Assembly: GCA_017430325.1 (NCBI GenBank)
Contig: JAFRNE010000031.1
Location: 1-51,122 of the forward strand
Reading direction: 5' to 3'
Length of the DNA stretch: 51,122 nucleotides
Source: Eubacterium sp.
GTDB taxonomy: Bacteria > Bacillota > Clostridia > Lachnospirales > Lachnospiraceae
Below, piece after piece: positions 25,125 to 34,090 of this stretch. The first letter of the stretch is position 1, and each line of letters starts with the position of its first letter. Both the position numbers and the translations under genes were made by a program. Under the pieces are notes generated by a model. The model saw only the letters and a program-made list of their open reading frames with translations. It was not told the DNA's origin and searched no databases.

Positions 25125-26717
25125 ATGAGTATAAAAGAAATGATAGATGCAGGAAAAACAGCGATCGGAATCGAGTTCGGTTCCACAAGAATTAAGGCGG
25201 TTATGGTTGATGAGGCGGGAAAGCCTATCGCACAGGGTGACTTTGGCTGGGAGAACCAATATGAGAACGGTGTCTGGACTTATAGCCTTGATATGATCTG
25301 GACCGGCCTTAAGGAAGCTTATGTAAAGCTCCTTGCTGACGTTCAGGAGAAATACGGCACAGTCATAAAGACCACCGGAGCTATCGGCTTCAGCGCCATG
25401 ATGCACGGCTATATGGCATTTAATGAGGGCGGCGAGCTGCTGGTTCCTTTCAGAACCTGGAGAAATACCATTACCGGCGAAGCTGCAGCGGCTCTTACCC
25501 AGGAGTTCGGCTTCAATATTCCTGAGAGATGGAGTATAGCTCATCTTCATCAGGCAATCCTGAACAAGGAGGAGCATGTTAAGGATATCAGCTTCTTCAC
25601 AACTCTTGCAGGCTATATCCACTGGCAGCTCAGCGGCGAGAAGGTTCTGGGTATAGGTGATGCTTCCGGTATGTTCCCTATCGACAGCAGAACAAGAAAT
25701 TATAATGCAGAATATATGGAGAAATACGACAAGCTTCTTGGCAGCCTCGGTGTAAGCTTCAGGATAGAGGATATCCTTCCGAAGGTTCTTCTTGCAGGCG
25801 ACAAAGCCGGTGTTCTTTCAGCTGAAGGCGCCGCAAAGCTTGATGTTTCAGGTAGTCTTCAAGCAGGCATTCCACTCTGCCCGCCTGAAGGTGATGCAGG
25901 AACCGGTATGGTTGCAACAAACAGTGTTGCCGTAAGAACCGGAAATGTTTCCGCAGGAACAAGTATCTTTGCCATGGTTGTTATGGAGAAGGCACTCTCT
26001 AAGGTGCATCCTGAGATCGATGTTGTTACAACACCTGTCGGTGACGATGTTGCAATGGTACACTGCAATAACTGTACCTCTGATATAAATGCGTGGGCTA
26101 AGATCTTCCGTGAATACAGCGAGGCGATGGGTATAGAGGTTGATACAAATAAGCTCTATACCACTATGTTTAAGGCTGCTCTTAGTGGTGCGCCTGACTG
26201 CGGCGGACTTATGGGCTTTAACTATTTCTCAGGCGAGCCTGTTACAGGCTTTGCAGAGGGAAGACCTGTATTTGCAAGGAAAATAAACGCAGACTTTTCA
26301 TTCGCTAACTTTATGAGACTGCACCTTTTCTCAGCAGTCAGCACTCTTAAGGTTGGCCTCGATATACTTCTCAGGGAAGAGGATGTTAAGGTTGATAAGC
26401 TTTACGGCCACGGCGGCTTCTTCAAGACTCCTGAGGTTGGACAGAGGATCATGTCAGCTGCAACAGGCGGACCGATCACCGTTATGGAGACAGCAGGCGA
26501 AGGCGGTGCCTGGGGCATGGCTATCCTTGCACTCTATCTTGTGAAGGCTTCAGAAGGCGGACTTACCCTTCCGGACTTCCTGAACAACGCTATCTTCGCC
26601 GGTGAGAGCGGCTCAACAGTAACCGCTGCAGCCGAGGAGATCCAGGGCTTTGATGCGTTTATGGAATCGTTTAAAGTTTCGCTTCCTATAGAGAAGGCTG
26701 CGGTTGAAACTTTATAA
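25125..26717 (+). CDS. FGGY-family sugar kinase, probable ketopentose kinase (530 aa)
   Basis: Phosphorylates a sugar, most likely an isomerised pentose, with ATP. The N-terminal phosphate loop [13 protein letters not shown] and the catalytic region [10 protein letters not shown] (Asp257) are intact; the second FGGY domain has [14 protein letters not shown]. It is not a classical AraB (no GxDFGTDSVR start) and differs from XylB; non-orthologous ribulokinases of this type are known in clostridia. The proximity of a YtfQ-type importer, a transaldolase and a FucI/AraA-like isomerase supports L-ribulokinase, but fuculokinase cannot be excluded. ATG 25125 follows GGGAGG; an in-frame extension to 25092 has no RBS. 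Confidence 0.85.
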   Translation: MSIKEMIDAGKTAIGIEFGSTRIKAVMVDEAGKPIAQGDFGWENQYENGVWTYSLDMIWTGLKEAYVKLLADVQEKYGTVIKTTGAIGFSAMMHGYMAFNEGGELLVPFRTWRNTITGEAAAALTQEFGFNIPERWSIAHLHQAILNKEEHVKDISFFTTLAGYIHWQLSGEKVLGIGDASGMFPIDSRTRNYNAEYMEKYDKLLGSLGVSFRIEDILPKVLLAGDKAGVLSAEGAAKLDVSGSLQAGIPLCPPEGDAGTGMVATNSVAVRTGNVSAGTSIFAMVVMEKALSKVHPEIDVVTTPVGDDVAMVHCNNCTSDINAWAKIFREYSEAMGIEVDTNKLYTTMFKAALSGAPDCGGLMGFNYFSGEPVTGFAEGRPVFARKINADFSFANFMRLHLFSAVSTLKVGLDILLREEDVKVDKLYGHGGFFKTPEVGQRIMSAATGGPITVMETAGEGGAWGMAILALYLVKASEGGLTLPDFLNNAIFAGESGSTVTAAAEEIQGFDAFMESFKVSLPIEKAAVETL

Positions 26718-26733
26718 TTCTGGATGGTATAAT
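26704..26733 (+). promoter_or_regulatory. Promoter of the YesN/YesM sensor operon
   Basis: TTGAAA (26704-26709), 18 bp, TATAAT (26728-26733). The -35 lies inside the last codons of the sugar-kinase gene. Transcription would start near 26740, about 30 bases before the regulator ATG. Confidence 0.65.
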
Positions 26734-26770
26734 TAAAGCCGTCCGTTATATTATTTAGTTGGAGAAGAGT

Positions 26771-28450
26771 ATGATAAAGGTATTTTTGGTGGAAGACGAA
26801 TACGCCATACGCGAAGGCATCAAGAAGTCCGTTGACTGGGAGCAGCATGGCTTTACGCTGGTTGGCGAGGCAGGCGACGGGGAGGTTGCATTTCCGAAGA
26901 TACTTAAGACTAAACCGGATATCCTCATAACGGATATCCGTATGCCTTTTATGGATGGTCTTGAGCTGGCGAAGCTTGTCAAAAATGAGCTTCCTAACAT
27001 TAAGATCATCGTCCTCAGCGGTTATGATGACTTCAATTTTGCGAAGCAGGCCATCAGCATCGGTGTTGAAGAATACATCCTCAAGCCTGTTTCCGGTGAG
27101 AATCTTCTGAAGGAGCTGGGCAAGATCGCAGAGGATATAAACAATCAGAGAAGGGAAGAGGAAGCACGCCTGAAATACATGAAGGACATGGAGGAGATCC
27201 GCATCCTTGAGAAGCAGAAATTTATCCATGACATGATCGGCGGCAGACTTTCCATGCAGGAATCTGTTGAGACTGCGAAGGAGCTGGGTATTGATATCAC
27301 GGCGGCCTTCTACTGCATCATCCTTATGCAGGTATTTCCAAGGAATCCGGGCAGCTCTGATGCGAATGAGTATTCGCGTACGAATGAAGAGATCTACCAG
27401 AGAATAGATGAAGTATTTGAAGGAAATGATCATGTATTTCCTTATGAGCAGGTGGGTGACGTGCTCTGTCTGCTTGAGAAGGCAGATTCCGTAAGTGATA
27501 TGGAGGCGAATATCGAGAAGGGTATCGCTCATATCAAGGGACTTATGGAGGAGTACAAGGATCATATGTATTTTATCTCTGTCGGCAAGCCGGTGGAGAG
27601 GATCAGAGACGTTAACAGCTCTTACGCAGACGCAAATAAGAAGTTTGCGGAGAGATATATGTGCGACGACAGCTTTGTTTTCTACGGCGAGGAGATGCCG
27701 GAGACCGACAGAGTCAGTGAAGGCCTGAAGGATGACGAGCTGACGCCGGACAAGCTTGATATAGAGAGGCTCGATATCGGTGCCATCGATATCAGGATGA
27801 TCTCGAAGAAGACCATATTTAACTTCCTCAGAAGCGGTACGCTTTCCGAGATCGACGACCTGGTAAATGAGTATTTTGACAGTATAGGCAAGGAGGCGGT
27901 TGAGTCGATCCTCCTCAGACAGTATGTGCTGATGGAGTCGCTGCTTTCTTCGGCTGCGCTGCTTGAGAGTATGGGCGTCGACAAGGAGAAGACGTCGGAA
28001 ATACTTGGCGATATGAGTGATTCGATCAAGAACGTGGACAGCTACGACAAGGCGAAGGATTTTGTTACCACGCTGCTGAAGAGAGTTGTGGAATACAGGA
28101 ACGCGGTTTCCGACAAGAAATACACCGAGATAATCGAGAAGGCGAAGAAATACATCCGCGAGAATTATCAGAACGAGGATATGTCGCTTCAGTCCGTTGC
28201 ACTGAAGGTTAACGTCAGCTCGAACCATTTCAGCACCATATTCAGGAAGGAGACCGGCGAGACCTTCATCGATTTCCTTACGGGCGTGCGTATGGACAAG
28301 GCGAAGGAGCTTCTGACCTGCACCTCTATAAAGACCTCTGAGATCGGTTTCGAGGTTGGCTACAGGGACCCACATTATTTCAGTTATATTTTCAAGAAAA
28401 CACAGGGCGTATCGCCTAAGGAATACAGAAGGATAGCGAAAGAGTCTTGA
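26771..28450 (+). CDS. YesN-type response regulator with AraC HTH (559 aa)
   Basis: The receiver domain (1-120) has E8-D9-E10, phospho-acceptor D55 in ITDIRMPFMDG, and the lysine in YILKPV. A long middle region (about 130-450) with coiled-coil stretches is followed by two AraC-type helix-turn-helix units (about 455-555; MSLQSVALKVNVSSNHFSTIF and GYRDPHYFSYIFKK). Such regulators activate transporters and sugar catabolic genes when phosphorylated by a YesM-type kinase. ATG 26771 with GGAGAAG is preferred over TTG 26759. It overlaps the kinase gene by 4 bases. Confidence 0.92.
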   Translation: MIKVFLVEDEYAIREGIKKSVDWEQHGFTLVGEAGDGEVAFPKILKTKPDILITDIRMPFMDGLELAKLVKNELPNIKIIVLSGYDDFNFAKQAISIGVEEYILKPVSGENLLKELGKIAEDINNQRREEEARLKYMKDMEEIRILEKQKFIHDMIGGRLSMQESVETAKELGIDITAAFYCIILMQVFPRNPGSSDANEYSRTNEEIYQRIDEVFEGNDHVFPYEQVGDVLCLLEKADSVSDMEANIEKGIAHIKGLMEEYKDHMYFISVGKPVERIRDVNSSYADANKKFAERYMCDDSFVFYGEEMPETDRVSEGLKDDELTPDKLDIERLDIGAIDIRMISKKTIFNFLRSGTLSEIDDLVNEYFDSIGKEAVESILLRQYVLMESLLSSAALLESMGVDKEKTSEILGDMSDSIKNVDSYDKAKDFVTTLLKRVVEYRNAVSDKKYTEIIEKAKKYIRENYQNEDMSLQSVALKVNVSSNHFSTIFRKETGETFIDFLTGVRMDKAKELLTCTSIKTSEIGFEVGYRDPHYFSYIFKKTQGVSPKEYRRIAKES

Positions 28451-29922
28451 GCAGAGTAAAGAAAAAGAAGACCTTCAGCAGGATACGGTCGAAGCTGATG
28501 CTCTATATCTGGATCTGCATCATTCCGCTCATCCTCTTCTTCGGTTTTGCGGTGTTCAAGCTCTTCGGATATTATAAGGACTACGACCTGCTGGTCAAAA
28601 ACATCACAAGTGCAAATAAATATAATATGAGCTTCAAGGACAACATGGACGAGATGATGTACCGCATCATCATCGGAAATGCCAACTGGACCAATCCGGA
28701 GGAGAAGCTCCTCAACGAGGATCCGAAGGCACTTATCAATGAGGCGAGAGAGCATTTTACGGAGCTGAAGGGCAAGACCGTAGAGGATAGTGTCCGCTCG
28801 GATCTGGACGCGTTGCTGAAGCTCCTCGGAATACTTGACGAGCGAGTTGATGACATCCTGGTCAATGTTGAGGAGGGCGGCCATTACGACGAAAATATGG
28901 AGATGCTGGATATGAATATCCGCACCCTCACCTCGCTGATCCAGGAGGACATCCAGAAATACATCTATGATGAAGCTGAATACATGGAGATACTTAGGCG
29001 TGATGTTGGTAAGAGCCTCAGGAATTCCATGACGGTCATAGGAGCGATACTTGCTGTCATGATCGTATTTATCTTTATTACGTCCAGAAGGCTGTCAAAG
29101 AGGATCACGGAGCCTATTACCGAGCTTTGCGATATGACGGAGAAGTTTGCGGGCGGTGATTTCACGGTGTCTTATCACACGAACAGTAACGACGAGATGC
29201 AGACTCTGGCGGAAAGCTTCAACAGCATGGTTCAGGAGATCAAGCTGCTTGTCGACGATATCCACCGCGAGCAGGAGAATGCAAGGGATGCAGAGATGAG
29301 GCTCCTTCAGGAGCAGATCAATCCGCACTTCCTGTACAATACTCTTGATGCCATCGTCTGGATGACGGAGGCCGGCGAGAAGCAGAAGGCCATCCAGGTC
29401 ATTCAGGAACTTTCAAGCTTCTTCAGGATCTCCCTCAGCAAGGGGCAGAGCGAGATCACTGTCAGAAACGAGAAGGAACACGTGAAAAATTATCTGGAAA
29501 TACAACGTTACAGATATCAGGACATCCTGGATTACGAGATTGACTTTGATGAGGAGATACTGGATTATCACATCCAGAAGCTCACCCTCCAGCCTATCGT
29601 TGAAAATGCTCTTTATCACGGTATAAAGAATAAGCGAGGCGGCGGCTGTATCAAGGTGTCCGGAAAACAGGATGGAGAGGATATTGTATTTACAATAGAA
29701 GATAACGGTATCGGAATGAATGAAGAGGGGCTGGAGAAGCTGAGAAAGCTTATTTCCGGCGAGCTTGTCTCCGAGGAACTGGTTTCGGATGAACAGAGAG
29801 GCTTCGGAATGGCGAATGTCGAGCAGCGACTCGAGGTTCATTACGGCAGCGAATACGGTATGACAGTTGACAGCACCTATGGTGAAGGAACGACTGTAAC
29901 CGTAAGGATACCGAAGACTTGA
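28447..29922 (+). CDS. YesM-type sensor histidine kinase (491 aa, TTG start)
   Basis: N-terminal membrane segment (about 18-40), extracytoplasmic region (about 40-195) rich in helices, second membrane segment (about 196-218), HAMP domain (220-275). The His_kinase module has QINPHFLYNTLD with phospho-accepting His294, and the ATPase shows DNGIGM and GFGMANVEQRL. The start TTG overlaps the upstream stop (TTGA), so translation is coupled; RBS support is weak. The kinase has no recognisable sugar-binding domain of its own; the lipoprotein encoded next is the natural sensor. Confidence 0.9.
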   Translation: MSRVKKKKTFSRIRSKLMLYIWICIIPLILFFGFAVFKLFGYYKDYDLLVKNITSANKYNMSFKDNMDEMMYRIIIGNANWTNPEEKLLNEDPKALINEAREHFTELKGKTVEDSVRSDLDALLKLLGILDERVDDILVNVEEGGHYDENMEMLDMNIRTLTSLIQEDIQKYIYDEAEYMEILRRDVGKSLRNSMTVIGAILAVMIVFIFITSRRLSKRITEPITELCDMTEKFAGGDFTVSYHTNSNDEMQTLAESFNSMVQEIKLLVDDIHREQENARDAEMRLLQEQINPHFLYNTLDAIVWMTEAGEKQKAIQVIQELSSFFRISLSKGQSEITVRNEKEHVKNYLEIQRYRYQDILDYEIDFDEEILDYHIQKLTLQPIVENALYHGIKNKRGGGCIKVSGKQDGEDIVFTIEDNGIGMNEEGLEKLRKLISGELVSEELVSDEQRGFGMANVEQRLEVHYGSEYGMTVDSTYGEGTTVTVRIPKT

Positions 29923-30010
29923 TACATGAAATGTATATGAATACATGAATTCTGTGTGAAGGTGTAAGTGTGATCATAATAGATAACGAATGATCATGAA
30001 GGGTTATGTT

Positions 30011-31093
30011 ATGTTTGGTTTAAAAAATAGAAAAAGAGCGTTCGTGCTTGCGGCAGCGATGATGCTTGCGGCGGCAAGCTTCGGAGGCTGTGGAAAAAAA
30101 GAAAACAAGGGCGGCAAAGGCGAAGAAGATACCGAACAGGCGCTTATAGATGTTGGCTTCTCACAGCTGGGTGCGGAGTCAGACTACAGAGTAGCGAATA
30201 CGGAATCAATCCGCAATGCTCTTACGAAGCAGAGCGGCTTCAATCTAAGCTTTGATGATGCACAGCAGAAGCAGGATAAGCAGCTGCTTGCCATAAGAAA
30301 GTTCACTCAGCAGGAGGTTGACTGCATCGTTCTTGCACCGGTTATGGAGACCGGCTGGGACACGGTCCTTCAGGAAGCAAAGGATGCGGGAATACCGGTC
30401 ATCGTTGTAGACCGAAGAGTTGATGTTTCAGATAAGACTCTTATAACGGCATGGGTTGGCTCGGACTTCAGAAAGGAAGCTGATATAGCCTGCGAATGGC
30501 TGAAGGCGTATACAGAGGCCAAGGGCATAGCGCCGGAAGAACTGAACATAGTCGATATACAGGGAACCCTCGGGGCAACAGCGCAGATCGACCGCTCAAA
30601 CGGACTTTCAAATGCCTGCCTCAGATATGGCTGGAATCTCTATGCACAGGTGCCTGCGGACTATACACAGGCGAAGGCCAAGGAGGTTATGACGAACCTC
30701 CTCGAGGAGTACAGCGATATAAATGTGGTTTATTGCGAGAATGACAACGAGGCGGTGGGCGCCATAGAGGCTATCGAGGAGTCAGGCAGGAAGGCCGGAC
30801 TTAATATAAGAAACGGTGAGATACTTATCATCTCCTTCGATGCGGCGCATTCCGGACTTTCATTGGTGCTTGAAGGCAAGATCGCACTTGATGTTGAATG
30901 TAACCCTCTTCAGGGCGACGACATTGCGAGACTTATCAAAGCTATAAAGAATGGCGAGGAATTCCCTAAAAACACCTACGTTCCGGAACAGGCCTTCTCG
31001 CTGGATAAAACAGTGGATAGTGTCACCTTAGAGGATGGCGAGCACGAGATCACGCACCTCACGGAAGATATTTACAGGAACAGAGAATACTAA
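30011..31093 (+). CDS. YtfQ-like sugar-binding lipoprotein, likely sensor partner (360 aa)
   Basis: Lipoprotein signal with Cys27 (SFGGC). The mature protein is a type I periplasmic-binding fold closely following YtfQ, the galactofuranose-binding protein: VGFSQLGAESDYRVANTES, DDAQQKQDKQLLAIRKF, APVMETGWDTVLQEAKDAGIPVIVVDRR and DIQGTLGATAQIDR. YtfQ homologues bind furanose-form sugars. ATG 30011 has AAGGG 7 bases ahead; earlier ATGs at 29990 and 29996 lack an RBS. It lies 88 bases after the YesM kinase gene with no terminator, so it belongs to the regulatory operon and not to the transporter unit. By analogy to XylFII-LytS systems it may report sugar to the kinase. Confidence 0.88.
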   Translation: MFGLKNRKRAFVLAAAMMLAAASFGGCGKKENKGGKGEEDTEQALIDVGFSQLGAESDYRVANTESIRNALTKQSGFNLSFDDAQQKQDKQLLAIRKFTQQEVDCIVLAPVMETGWDTVLQEAKDAGIPVIVVDRRVDVSDKTLITAWVGSDFRKEADIACEWLKAYTEAKGIAPEELNIVDIQGTLGATAQIDRSNGLSNACLRYGWNLYAQVPADYTQAKAKEVMTNLLEEYSDINVVYCENDNEAVGAIEAIEESGRKAGLNIRNGEILIISFDAAHSGLSLVLEGKIALDVECNPLQGDDIARLIKAIKNGEEFPKNTYVPEQAFSLDKTVDSVTLEDGEHEITHLTEDIYRNREY

Positions 31094-31200
31094 AACGTAA
31101 AAAATCCAACAAATAATAAAATATCGTAAAAACAGAAAAATTATGTATTTTGAAGAAGGATTTTGAGTGATATTTCATACTTTTTTCAAAAGATATTCTG

Positions 31201-31206
31201 TATAAT
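31201..31206 (+). promoter_or_regulatory. -10 element of the transporter operon, poor -35
   Basis: TATAAT (31201-31206) with no acceptable -35 (31178-31183 reads TACTTT). This is the look of an activator-dependent promoter and fits control by the YesN-type regulator encoded upstream. GTGATA at 31167-31172, 34 bp ahead of the -10, recurs at the same distance before 36331. Confidence 0.55.
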
Positions 31207-31300
31207 AACCCTCCATACTTTGATATATTTTTACCATCAGGTAAATGGTTCTCCGGACGTAACATTCCCGGAGCATATCAAAGAAAAATGGAGGGTTATT
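31204..31300 (+). promoter_or_regulatory. Structured leader that pairs the ribosome-binding site
   Basis: AATAACCCTCCAT (31204-31216) is perfectly complementary to ATGGAGGGTTATT (31288-31300), and CTTTGATAT (31218-31226) to ATATCAAAG (31275-31283): 22 pairs with one internal loop. Inside are two more hairpins, TTTACC/GGTAAA (31230-31245) and CTCCGG/CCGGAG (31251-31273). The 3' arm contains the GGAGGG ribosome-binding site of the gene at 31303. The 5' arm begins within the -10, so only transcripts arriving from upstream contain its full anti-SD part. Confidence 0.75.
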
Positions 31301-31302
31301 AA

Positions 31303-32337
31303 ATGAAGAAATTCGGAAAGAAAATCCTTGCTATGTGTTTAGCAACTACCATGGCTCTCGGTATGACAGCTTGTGGTAAAGATGATGACAAGAAAGACGA
31401 TACTCAGGCAGCTACTAAGGCTGCTACAGAAGCCTCAGGTGGCGGCGGATCAAGCGACAAGCTTATCAAGGTTGGTATTATCAACAACGATCCTAACGAG
31501 TCAGGATATCGTACAGCAAATGATAAAGACCTTCAGGCTATGTTCAATGAGGCGAACGGTTATGACGCATCATTCGCTTACAGCTTAAAGAATGATGAGC
31601 AGATCGCAGCAGCTCAGAAGTTCATCCAGGACGATGTTGATTATCTTCTCCTTTCAGCAGCTGATACAGCAGGTTGGGACGGCGTTCTTAAGGATGCACA
31701 GGATGCAGGTATCAAGGTTATCCTCTTTGACCGTACTATCGATGCAGATCCAAGTCTTTATGCAGCTTCTATCGTTTCCGACATGGACAAGGAAGGCGAG
31801 CAGGCAGCTACATGGTTAAAGAACCAGAATCTTTCAGAGTACAACATCATCCATATCCAGGGCGTTATGGGTTCAGCAGCTCAGCAGGGTAGATCCGGAG
31901 CACTCATTCAGATGGCTAAGGATAACGGCTGGAACATCATCACTTCTCAGACAGCAGAGTGGAATGCAGAGAAGGCACAGCAGATCGTTCAGTCTGTTAT
32001 CGACCAGGGTACAAAGTTTAACGTAATCTATGCAGAGAACGATGATATGGCTAAGGGTGCTGTAGCAGCACTTGACAAGGCAGGCATCTCTCACGGTGTT
32101 GGTAAGGACGTAGTAATCATGGGCTTCGACTGCAACAAGTGGGCACTTGAAGAGCTCCTTGCTCAGAACTGGAACTATGATGGACAGTGCAATCCTTTCC
32201 AGGCTAAATATATTGACGAAGTTATCAAGAAGCTTGAAAACGGCGAGACAATTTCTGAGAAGACAATCATTATGGAAGAAAAGGGCTTTGATGCATCAAC
32301 TATTACACAGCAGGATGTAGATGATAACGGTATTTAA
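31303..32337 (+). CDS. YtfQ-like sugar-binding lipoprotein of the importer (344 aa)
   Basis: Lipoprotein signal with lipobox MTAC (Cys24) and a Gly/Ser-rich tether. The binding domain is of the YtfQ/RbsB class: VGIINNDPNESGYRTANDKD, DAGIKVILFDRTID, IHIQGVMGSAAQQGRSGA. It is a paralogue of the lipoprotein at 30011. Standing directly before the ATPase gene and followed by a partial terminator, it is the natural substrate receptor of the importer, made in excess over the membrane parts. GGAGGG lies 7 bases before the ATG but is inside a stable leader stem. Confidence 0.92.
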   Translation: MKKFGKKILAMCLATTMALGMTACGKDDDKKDDTQAATKAATEASGGGGSSDKLIKVGIINNDPNESGYRTANDKDLQAMFNEANGYDASFAYSLKNDEQIAAAQKFIQDDVDYLLLSAADTAGWDGVLKDAQDAGIKVILFDRTIDADPSLYAASIVSDMDKEGEQAATWLKNQNLSEYNIIHIQGVMGSAAQQGRSGALIQMAKDNGWNIITSQTAEWNAEKAQQIVQSVIDQGTKFNVIYAENDDMAKGAVAALDKAGISHGVGKDVVIMGFDCNKWALEELLAQNWNYDGQCNPFQAKYIDEVIKKLENGETISEKTIIMEEKGFDASTITQQDVDDNGI

Positions 32338-32354
32338 TCTATGACTTAATCAGA

Positions 32355-32385
32355 GGGTGCAACATTTGTGTTGCACCCTTTTTTT
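32355..32385 (+). terminator. Intra-operon terminator after the binding protein
   Basis: GGGTGCAAC (32355-32363) pairs perfectly with GTTGCACCC (32370-32378), then seven T. Placed between receptor and ATPase genes without a new promoter visible behind it, it probably lets only part of the transcripts continue. Confidence 0.88.
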
Positions 32386-32449
32386 ACAAAAATACGTAAC
32401 GTAAGGTTGTAGTTTTTGACCAGTGAAATATGGAAAAAGAGGTGGAGCA

Positions 32450-34090
32450 GTGAAAGAAAAGGCTGTATTGGAATTACATAATATACATAAAACCTTTCCG
32501 GGTGTAAAGGCTCTTCAGAACGTTGATTTTACTCTTCGTGAGGGCGAGATACATGCTCTTATGGGAGAGAACGGAGCCGGTAAATCCACGCTTATCAAGG
32601 TAATAACCGGCGTTTACGAAAAGGAAGAGGGACAGATATTCCTTAAAGGAAACGAAGGAGAGGTTCATATTCATTCACCACAGGACGCGCAGAATCTGGG
32701 TATTAGTACTGTTTATCAGGAAATAACACTCTGCCCGAATCTTACTGTGGCTGAAAATATGTTTATTGGAAGAACCAAAGGGCAGATTACCAAGTGGAGA
32801 AAGATGAACAAGGAAACCGACAGGATCCTTAAGTCACTTGATATTCCGGCAAGGGCAACCCAGCAGCTGGCAAGCTGCTCTCTGGCCGTTCAGCAGATGG
32901 TAGCTATCGCAAGAGCAGTTGATATGGAATGTAAGGTTCTCATCCTGGATGAGCCTACATCATCTCTTGATGACAGTGAAGTTAAGAAGCTCTTTGGTCT
33001 CATGAGAGATCTGAAGGCAAAGGGTGTTGGAATAATATTTGTTACTCATTTCCTGGATCAGGTTTATGAGGTCTGCGACAGGATAACCGTCCTCCGAGAT
33101 GGAAAGCTTGTCGGAGAGTATGAGATAGATAAGCTTCCGAGAGTTCAGCTTGTATCGAAGATGCTCGGTAAAGAGGTTGATGATCTTGAGGAAATCAAGA
33201 GTGATTCGGAAGGTTATAAGGAAAAGGATGCCGATAGTCCTCTGTTTGAGGCTACGAAGCTCCAGTCAAATGCAGGAATTCAACCATTTGATTTCTATAT
33301 TAAAAAGGGAGAGGTCAACGGATTTACGGGACTTCTCGGTTCGGGTCGAAGCGAGTGCGTAAGAGCTATCTTCGGTGCCGACAGAATATTAAAAGGAAAA
33401 ATGAAGAAGAACGGCAAGGAAATAAAGATCGCCAAACCGCTTGATGCTATGAAGCAGGGTATCGCATATCTTCCTGAGGACAGAAAGAGAGACGGTATCG
33501 TAGGTGATCTTTCGGTAAGAGAGAATCTTATCCTTGCATCGCAGGTTCTTAGAGGCTTCTTTAAGCCGTATTCAAAAGCAGAAACTTACAGATTGGCAGA
33601 CGAGTATATAAAGCTCCTCGACATCAAGACGGCATCGGCAGATACACCGATCAAGTCTCTGTCAGGTGGTAACCAGCAGAAGGTTATCGTAGCCAGATGG
33701 CTGCTCATGCATCCTGAATATCTGATACTTGATGAGCCTACAAGAGGTATCGACGTAGGAACCAAGGTTGATATCCAGAAGCTGGTTCTTAAGCTTGCAT
33801 CTGAAGGTATGAGTATTACCTTCATATCTTCAGAAACAGATGAGATGCTTAGAACCTGCTCGAGACTGATCGTCATGAGAGACAGAAAGGTCGTTGGAGA
33901 GCTTAAGGGTGATGAACTTACCCAGAGTAATATCATGAAGACTATTGCCGGACATACAGAAGAAATGGCAGCTTCGGGAGAACCGATAGTCGTAGAAGAA
34001 GAGATAGTTGTAGACGCCACGAATGACACAGTAGAGCTGGTCACAGAAGATGTGGAGGTTGAAGAAGAGGGAGGTGAGAAGATTGACTAG
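32450..34090 (+). CDS. Sugar ABC importer ATPase, YtfR/RbsA-like (546 aa, GTG start)
   Basis: Two fused nucleotide-binding domains. The first has Walker A GENGAGKSTL, a degenerate signature (LASCSLAVQQ) and Walker B VLILDEPTSSLD. The second has the usual degenerate Walker A (GLLGSGRSE) with an intact signature LSGGNQQK and Walker B YLILDEPTRGID. This is the carbohydrate uptake 2 (CUT2) pattern. About 45 residues at the C-terminus are strongly acidic and beyond the normal RbsA end. GTG 32450 is chosen because AGAGGTGG lies directly ahead; the earlier in-frame GTG 32423 has no RBS. Overlaps the next gene by 8 bases. Confidence 0.92.
   Translation: MKEKAVLELHNIHKTFPGVKALQNVDFTLREGEIHALMGENGAGKSTLIKVITGVYEKEEGQIFLKGNEGEVHIHSPQDAQNLGISTVYQEITLCPNLTVAENMFIGRTKGQITKWRKMNKETDRILKSLDIPARATQQLASCSLAVQQMVAIARAVDMECKVLILDEPTSSLDDSEVKKLFGLMRDLKAKGVGIIFVTHFLDQVYEVCDRITVLRDGKLVGEYEIDKLPRVQLVSKMLGKEVDDLEEIKSDSEGYKEKDADSPLFEATKLQSNAGIQPFDFYIKKGEVNGFTGLLGSGRSECVRAIFGADRILKGKMKKNGKEIKIAKPLDAMKQGIAYLPEDRKRDGIVGDLSVRENLILASQVLRGFFKPYSKAETYRLADEYIKLLDIKTASADTPIKSLSGGNQQKVIVARWLLMHPEYLILDEPTRGIDVGTKVDIQKLVLKLASEGMSITFISSETDEMLRTCSRLIVMRDRKVVGELKGDELTQSNIMKTIAGHTEEMAASGEPIVVEEEIVVDATNDTVELVTEDVEVEEEGGEKID

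Noticed and set aside
26534..28375. A 613-codon open frame on the minus strand opposite the YesN-type regulator
   Set aside because: It has no RBS or family features and mirrors the codon bias of the well-supported plus-strand gene; its residue composition (Leu/Arg/His-rich) is typical of an antisense shadow.
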